Assembly (NCBI GenBank): GCA_035610365.1
Contig: CM069432.1
Coordinates: forward strand, 182,823,027 to 182,887,026
Direction: 5' to 3'
Source of the DNA: Aquatica leii
Lineage: Eukaryota; Arthropoda; Insecta; Coleoptera; Lampyridae
Length of the DNA: 64,000 nt
Of this stretch, positions 57,828 through 64,000 are shown one piece after another. The notes beneath the pieces were generated by a model. It saw nothing but the letters and a program-made list of their open reading frames with translations. It was not told where the DNA came from and did no database searches. Each line of letters begins with the position of its first letter. Position 1 is the first letter of the stretch. Both the position numbers and the translations under genes were made by a program.

Positions 57828-57955
57828 ATTCTAGTAGTGGAAAAAATTGTATATATACCACGGTTGAGAAGTTCATTATAACCTGCGCGATATGATCTAT
57901 CGCTTAGGTTATAATGATGCACTTCTCAACCTTGATATATTATATACTATTGTTT
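57828..57955. repeat. Shortened hairpin module of tandem unit 3
   Basis: Inner arms GGTTGAGAAGT at 57862 and the inverse at 57921-57931. The tip (about 30 nt including GACGC-TTC-GCGTC) is deleted, leaving GCGCGATATGATCTATCGC. The right outer TTTTCCACTACTAG arm is missing. Confidence 0.75.
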
Positions 57956-58439
57956 TAACAGGAAATCTTTTTGAACACTAGATTGTGTTTTATTTTAAAT
58001 ATTTTAAATAAGCAATAAAAACAATTTAACTGCAGAGCTGATGTAAAAAGTAGTAGAAGCATCGCAATGCGAGCACTCGTAAAACAGTAAATGGTTAAAA
58101 ATGAATAAATGTGTTTATATTTATATAACCACAGGTTTTATATGGAATGTTTGATGAAATACTTCAAGTACTAAGTGAATTACTAATTTTAGAATTAAAA
58201 GTATATATTTAAATCTGTAACAAAAGAACACTATGATATTATTTTTTTAATAAAGTAAATATCACAACAAAAATTTTATTGAGATGAACATAATTTGTAA
58301 TTGTAGCTTAGATTCAATTTTTTTTTGTTTATAATAGAAATAAATTATAATACAAAATAATTATAATGATACTAAAATATGAACTAATTTTATTGGATGT
58401 TCTCAGTACTAACACAAACCGTTATCACATTTATTATAT

Positions 58440-58575
58440 TTTAGCAATGTTTGTATGCATCACGGTTGTGTATACTGTCCATTGAGAATTAGGATAGACT
58501 CTATTAATATCATTAGACCTGTCGATAAGTAAATTACTCTATCCTCCTAGTACGAAAGGGCGTCTTAAACAAATT
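58440..58575 (+). pseudogene. Large-subunit rRNA-like fragment (sarcin-ricin loop), possible NUMT
   Basis: Contains CCTCCTAGTACGAAAGG at about 58541, matching the near-universal sarcin-ricin loop of large-subunit rRNA. GAAAGG rather than GAGAGG is the form seen in animal mitochondrial 16S. The preceding 90 bp (CTGTCCATTGAG, TTAGACCTGTC) could be diverged neighbouring rRNA but are not clearly matched. It is probably an organellar or foreign rRNA fragment in nuclear DNA. Confidence 0.4.
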
Positions 58576-58579
58576 ACGC

Positions 58580-60500
58580 CTTAAATTGTAATATTTGGAT
58601 ATACAGTAGTAAAATGATATAGCTTATTACATTTTAATTAAAAACCGTAAATTAAAATAAAACTGTTATCGTATAGAAGTAAGATTTATTATTTTATCAT
58701 AATTAATTTTTGAATGAAGCAAATGAAAGTTTCTCATTAACAGTTGTCTTCGATTATTAGTTTACAGTATTAAATAAATTTATTAAACCAAATTAAATGT
58801 TAATAAACAAAAACTGTTTAAACATTTTTTCTATTCTTTTAATAGTGATTGGCGTGAAAGAGATGAGCATTGAGTCATCGAAACGTAGGTATAAAGTCAT
58901 AACTAAACTTTTATTGTGCTTGTGCTTGAATTTGTACAAATCTAGTAGCAAAAATATATTTTTAATACTACAATTAATTACACAAAATTTTAATTAACTT
59001 TGTTCTTTACATTGTTTTATTAATTTTAAACAAGATCGTATTTGTATAGCTTTAAACAGCTATTAAAATATTTAAATAATGCAAAATTAAGTTTTTTGTT
59101 ATTTTTTAATTTAATTTTAAGTTGAATTTTGTATTTTTGTCTGTTCGTTCAAGATAACAAATTGACGAGTAAATAAAATAATTTTGTTTGAGCTAAAAAT
59201 AAATTCAATTCGAAATTCCAATTACATTACAGAAACCTCGATTTGAAATATGTTATTGCCTGCGACAAAATTTAAGATTGTTTTCCCACATTGGTCAGCC
59301 AATATTTTGATTTTATTGCCGACTTTTCTATTCCCAAAGAAATATATTTTATTTCTAAGTTTTACCGTCAGAAACTGCTGTTACGTTTAAAATAAACCAA
59401 AAGAAAACTGTCTTATTATTTCATCTCTTGTATTAAAAAAATTAAATTATGCTTAATATTGTCTTTTTTTGTTATTTATATTTTAACTATATTAGAGAAA
59501 AAGTTTTTGTTAGTTTATCGACTTAGTGGGCTTTTTCAATTACCTAATTACAAAGTTTTAACAAGTTTTGAAAGCAATTTCGTAGCTTTTTAAAAGATAT
59601 TACTCTTTTAACAAAATTTTCAAGTGACGGGCAGCTTCATTAATTATACCAAATGTACTTATTATATATGCATATATAAGTTAAAAACTTAAGCAGTACA
59701 TATATTTTATTAAATGTCAGGTTTGCTGTTTTAAATTTTTAATATACTAAGAAGTATTTAGTGGGTGTGGTAATGGTTAACGTTTACTTAATTATTAAAG
59801 CAGATATAAATTCTCTGAAATACTTTTTTATTTGTGTTTTACAGTATGGTTCGAAAAAGTGGTTAGTATGCATACAAAACATTTTAGTAAAATTATTTTC
59901 ATTCAAATTGTCACATGGGACAATAGTAAATGTCGTGTATACATGCAACATGATCGTTACAAGTCATGTAAATTCTTAATGTTGTCAGCAAGTGTATTAT
60001 AATTAACTTTTTATTATAGCTAAAATCGCGGTATTGATATTTTGTTATAAAACAATTAAAAGTATTTACTAACTTATATATTTTTTTTCAATAAGCTTAC
60101 ATCAAACTGTAGTCATCAATAAATTCTAATATTTATTTGTAATATTGTAATAAAAAAACTTTGCAAACGTTTTTAATTAAATTTTTATATCAAAACTTTT
60201 ATAATTGTAACTTTAGGAAAACTTATTTTTGATAAAATGCATTATAAAGAATTAGTAACATTAATTTTTGTTTTGGTAAATTGCATTACTTTAAAAAATG
60301 TTTTTAACACCTTTTTTTAATTTGCATTTAGCATTTGTATGCACAAACACAGTTGTGAATTGCACACTATTAGTTATGATTAATAATTAAAAAAAGCGTT
60401 TATGTCTTTATTAATGAACAATTGTAAATTAATGAAACCAACTCAAATAAAGAAAATGTAATATCAAGATACTTAAAGGATGTCATATTAAAAAATTAAT
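58580..60500. other. AT-rich spacer, no gene seen
   Basis: No recognisable gene. Short frames at 58797-58997 and 59761-59979 have no motif. Confidence 0.4.
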
Positions 60501-60524
60501 ATATTTTGATAGAAAATAAATATA

Positions 60525-60805
60525 TATATACAAAAGTACCGTGAGGTCAATACTCTCATATACAGCAGAACCTCGAACCGACACACCACTATAACACAAC
60601 GACTAGAAACGCCAAAAGTAAGAACGCCAAAAGCAATAACTAGAAAAACATTGAGAAATAGATTTCTAAGTAGTGAAATACGCCAACGATGCAACGTGTA
60701 GAACAATTCAAAATGTATATAGAAATAGAACAAAAGAATGGAACGCTCATGTGGACAGAATGCATCTTGGTCGATTACCAAAAATAGCGAGAAACAACAA
60801 TTGAC
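60525..60805 (+). pseudogene. RTE-type LINE C-terminal fragment
   Basis: Joined plus-strand frames read LIYSRTSNRHTT-like text, then RKTLRNRFLSSEIRQRCNVE, QFKMYIEIEQK, EWNAHVDRMHLGRLPKIARN. The 'KT.R.R....IR..C.V......R...W..H..RM...RLP.IAR' pattern is the characteristic tail after the RT of RTE-like and related LINEs in insects. A frameshift lies near 60735. Confidence 0.8.
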
Positions 60806-60809
60806 GGTT

Positions 60810-61880
60810 AACAGTAATTGTTAATCAAAACTACACAATTTAAAGTTACAAAGTTTTAAAGCAAGCTAAGAAATTACGCATTTATTAGCAATTTAGATCT
60901 AAATTACTTGACCATCATGAACACAAAAATTGTTCTTAGCGTTTATTGATCGTTACGACATACCGAAGTTTTTTGAATCATCTATGTATTTGTGATTATT
61001 TACAGCTAAGATAAAAACCTTTCAATAATGTCATTGTAGTTGGTGTTAAATTAATTTAATATGTAAAGGCTTTCGGGAATTGTGGTTGGAATTGATGTAA
61101 GTCTGAATTCTGAATGGCAAGTTTAAATACTCCTGATATGCATTTATTTTTAAGTCCCAGATAGCATAAGTTTATGTATGAATGTGCTATGAATATTCCA
61201 ATTGAAATATTCAAATATTTTTAGAGCATCTAGCGATATTTAGAATATCTAAAAAATATAATGTCCGTATATATTTATATAACTTTCAGGTATGCATTCA
61301 TAAAATTTTCAAGTATATATTCACAGAATATTTACACAACGTTTTTATACATTTACAGATAAATCTATTTATAAGCAAATTATATATATAATTATTTATA
61401 TAACTACTAGTATAATACTAATGTTTTTGTTCTGGTGTTCTTTGATTTGCTTAGCCAAATGACAATCTTTAATTCTATCTCCTCATTTAGGACTACTGTG
61501 GATCCACTTGTTCTTTTACATCGTTGTACGGATCCTAAAACAAAAACAAAATTAGTTAATTTATGTAATTTAAAACAATATGAAGTAAATGCTAAATTTA
61601 ATTAAACGTACTGAATTTAATACAACTAGTTACATATGCAAGCAATACTAATCAACGGTTCTTTTATGCCATAGTTCGCTCCTATCTGGTCATTATAAAT
61701 TGCTATAATAGGAATATATCACATATTTTTAATATTCTTATTGTGGTGTTTATAAATTGAAAATCGATTGATCCAATTATGTTTATTAAAATAAAAAAGT
61801 TTTATGCACTGTAAACAATAAAATTTCGTGATTTTCTACAGCTCCATTAAAACAAAATTAAAACATACAAATTCAATCAA
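60810..61880. other. AT-rich spacer, possible 3' end of a minus-strand element
   Basis: No firm gene. The minus strand at 61480-61560 reads DPYNDVKEQVDP and ELKIVIWLSKSKN, which could be a further exon of the DUF4806-like gene upstream. A TATATA-rich block lies at 61240-61420. Confidence 0.3.
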
Positions 61881-61889
61881 ACATTTGCA

Positions 61890-62721
61890 GATTCATTTAA
61901 CATTACTAACTGAAGGAGAAGAAAACTCTAAAGCTTTGGAAACTTGAACTGGAGAACCACATCCAAGACTTTCATCAATACACCCTGGAGTTGGAAAGTC
62001 ATCATGCAAACTATATTGGAATGTTACAAAATATACAACACTTAAAAAAATCGAAGAAAATCCTAGTAATAGTATATTTGATAATTATTTATGTTAGTCA
62101 TACAATTTAAATCAAATCCTTACCTTGCTTGATAATATTTGCTAAATTTTGTACTAAAATAAAAAAATATTAGAACATACAAATCTAAAATAATTATTTG
62201 TACCTACACTGTTGCGACTGCTTCTCAATACGTAAAAAAATAGAACAAACTAATGTAGTAGAACCACCTCCATGAAATTTTCTATCGGTCAAAGAAAACG
62301 AATAATTTAAATTTAAAAAAATTAATGCATACTGTTATAATTTGTAGAAACTGATATTTTAGTATGCATTGTGGCTCATCACTATTTTTATCATCGGAAC
62401 TCATTTTTTTACGTTGCTTTTTATAAGTTCAGTGTGGGAATCTACAACCAAAAAAAGCAATGCTTTAGGAAGCTTTTGCAAAAGCTACTTTAAATTGGTT
62501 AAATTCTTTCTTTGAAATGATTTCTACTTTATATTGTTTCTGATCAGCATTTGACAACCATGCAGTTTCAATAGCTGTCTCCAAGTCCTTTTTATTGCTG
62601 AACGGTAGTCAAAAACAATTTTTCCATCATCATGTATCTATGATTAGGGCACTGTTTTACCAGTTTTCTCTACAGAGTTGTCACTTATAAATTTTACAAT
62701 TTGCCAAAAGGGAGGTGCCAT
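61890..62721 (-). pseudogene. Probable second DUF4806-type gene, partial and broken
   Basis: The minus-strand ATG at 62721 opens MAPPFWQIVKFISDNSVEKT. After frame changes it reads NKKDLETAIETAWLSNADQK then YKVEIISKKEFNQFKVAF, which parallels the first exon of the DUF4806 gene at 53.6 kb ('.KY.IVQF....V.P..WI' then 'I..AI......W..Y.I...'). Further down, at 61900-62010, DDFPTPGCIDESLGCGSPVQ followed by VSKALEFSSPS looks like the variable middle region. The conserved DUF4806 domain itself was not found. Identification rests on the N-terminal resemblance and on its place directly after a transposase of the same family. Confidence 0.45.
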
Positions 62722-62939
62722 AATAATTAAAATTACCTAAAACTAAGTACTGATTTAGAAGTAAACAAAAATTTCTAAATAAGTTGTTTTGAATTAATAA
62801 TTAATCCGCATTGCAAATGTAACAATTAATAGACCATAAAAATTAATTTGCAAAGAAGCAATATGATAATATGGGTAAAAAAAGAAATGTTTTGTTTTAA
62901 TTTTATAAACAAGTAGAAGCAGCAAAAAGACAATAAAAC

Positions 62940-64000
62940 TATTATTAGTAAAAAGCAATTTTGTCATTTTTTCTTTAATATTAGGCCAATATAAGATTGT
63001 ACCAAAAAATACTGATCAGAAAAGATGGATAGGGAACAGTATAAAATCTTCCTTTACATTAATTTCACACCCAATAAGTACAAAGTCATCTATTTCGAAC
63101 AAAGAAAAATTTTCTATTACCACTATTTTGTCATCATTAAGAAGACAACACGAATCTCTAGAATTAATAAAAAAAATATATTTTTTTAAAAGAACCTTAA
63201 ACCGAGGGGATCTACAATCATTTATTAGAATACCATTTTTTAAATTTAACTTTGTCTTAAATCTTTGAACTGTGATCGAAATGAGTAGAATTATGTCTAT
63301 TTTTAGCAGTCCTTTGTATTATTTGTGCTAATTCATTATCAGGCTTACAAACTAATTTTTTAAAGAATTGTAGCTAGTTTTCACAGGAAAAATTACAAAC
63401 ATTATTTGAAAGCCCATGTCTGCAAACATCATCAACAATAGGAAATAAATTGTGAATATTATGTGTAAAAAAGCTAGTCTTATATATAATTTTTGTAGTT
63501 TCTACGAAATATGTCAATAAATTTTCTTGCATAGTTCACATATACTTTACTATACTTATCACTTATTAATATCCTTGTAGCTACATGAAGAGTTAAATAG
63601 CGGTATTGTTTTTTTGGCAAAACTTTTTTTAAAGCTACAGGAATAAAAATTAAGTAAGAAAAGTTAAAACTCAATTGCTTTCCAATGTTTAGAGTTATCA
63701 AGACTTCTAGGACGTTTTGCAAAGTCTGATAGAATGTAAGTAAAAGAAAATAGCTGTTTTGAAACGAGAACAGCTTGGGCAGTATTTAGTTTGTGTGGTG
63801 GACGACCAAACCATCATGTATGAACTAAAACTGGTTTTACGACACCTAGGCAAATAAAGTGCATATAATCAAAAAGCAAATCAGTTGCAAGACCGACGCG
63901 ACGTTTGAAATATTTTCTAAAATAGAACAACTTGTATAATAAAGGGAGCGTGATTGTAACAAAATACTTTCTGGAGTATTTTTTACGAAAGTTGTGGCAG
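62940..64000 (-). pseudogene. Second 'transposase domain-containing' pseudogene, C-terminal half
   Basis: The minus strand from the window edge reads KYFKRRVGLATDLLFDYMHF then ICLGVVKPVLVHT (the LDYMHLVCLG block), FAKRPRSLDNSKHWKAIEF (the RKPR..WKATEF block), LPKKQYRYLTLHVATRILIS, YVNYARKFIDIFRRNYKNYI and, near the end, CLLNDDKIVVIENFSLFEID with DDFVLIGCEI. It is the same family as 51.5-53.3 kb, on the opposite strand. Several stops and frameshifts occur. The 5' half is outside the window. Confidence 0.75.

Larger units (their letters stand above)
56061..57951. repeat. Three tandem ~0.7-kb units, each ending in a long hairpin
   Basis: Units start near 56061, 56767 and 57473. Each shares ATTATTACGTATAATAGTAG, TTTTTTAAGCGCAGGTAAA, ACTGCGTACCAAGA and a terminal hairpin. 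Units 1 and 2 are about 706 bp and very similar. Unit 3 is about 480 bp with internal deletions. No coding capacity recognised. Confidence 0.9.

Noticed and set aside
1..64000. CRISPR arrays, bacterial operons, ribosome-binding sites
   Set aside because: No regularly spaced identical repeats with unique spacers and no dense coding. Spliced transposase genes and eukaryotic transposon families show this is nuclear eukaryotic DNA.

Overview
The window is AT-rich nuclear DNA from an animal, most likely an insect or other arthropod. The evidence is short GT/AG introns of about 50 bp, piggyBac-, P-, Tc1/mariner-, Ginger- and ISL2EU-type DNA transposons, Penelope-like and Ty3/gypsy elements, and non-LTR retrotransposons. 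I found no convincing host gene and no prokaryotic operon. Almost every stretch with protein similarity comes from a mobile element, and most are broken. Families were named by reading motifs by eye, with no database search.

Layout. 0-1.4 kb: 3' part of a piggyBac-like element with its TTAA-flanked end. 1.4-9.3 kb: AT-rich spacer with a tRNA-like repeat, a fragment of a second transposon-type protein and a LINE ORF1-like fragment. 9.3-11.4 kb: nested inverted repeats with a 48-bp (16-codon) array. 13.9-14.6 kb: Penelope-like terminal repeats, one unit inverted and two in tandem, with a hammerhead-ribozyme-like sequence at the tandem junction. 16.3-17.9 kb: ISL2EU-like element encoding a SWIM plus YqaJ-nuclease protein. 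18.7 kb: LINE endonuclease. 22.9-23.8 kb: broken DUF7869-type protein. 27.5 and 39.8 kb: Penelope RT fragments. 29.6-32.3 kb: P-element/THAP9-type transposase pseudogene split by a MITE. 33.1-33.5 kb: LINE 3' end. 35.9-36.7 kb: Ginger-like deletion element with 168-bp terminal inverted repeats. 37.4-39.7 kb: two MITE-like elements.

The right third is the richest. 44.0-47.65 kb holds a decayed Ty3/gypsy element on the minus strand with two LTRs. 48.0-48.5 kb is a TTAA-flanked MITE. 49.1-50.6 kb is the only apparently intact coding gene, a three-exon transposase of 463 aa with DD82E spacing. 51.5-55.0 kb carries a broken animal 'transposase domain-containing' gene followed on the same strand by a multi-exon DUF4806 gene. 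The same pair seems to recur on the minus strand at 61.9-64.0 kb. 56.06-57.95 kb holds three tandem units of about 0.7 kb, each with a long hairpin. A sarcin-ricin-loop-like rRNA fragment lies near 58.5 kb and an RTE-type LINE fragment near 60.6 kb.

The genes do not form a pathway. The window is a graveyard of nested transposons. The best candidates for new biology are the recurrent transposase + DUF4806 module, the Penelope hammerhead at a tandem junction, and the intact DD82E transposase.
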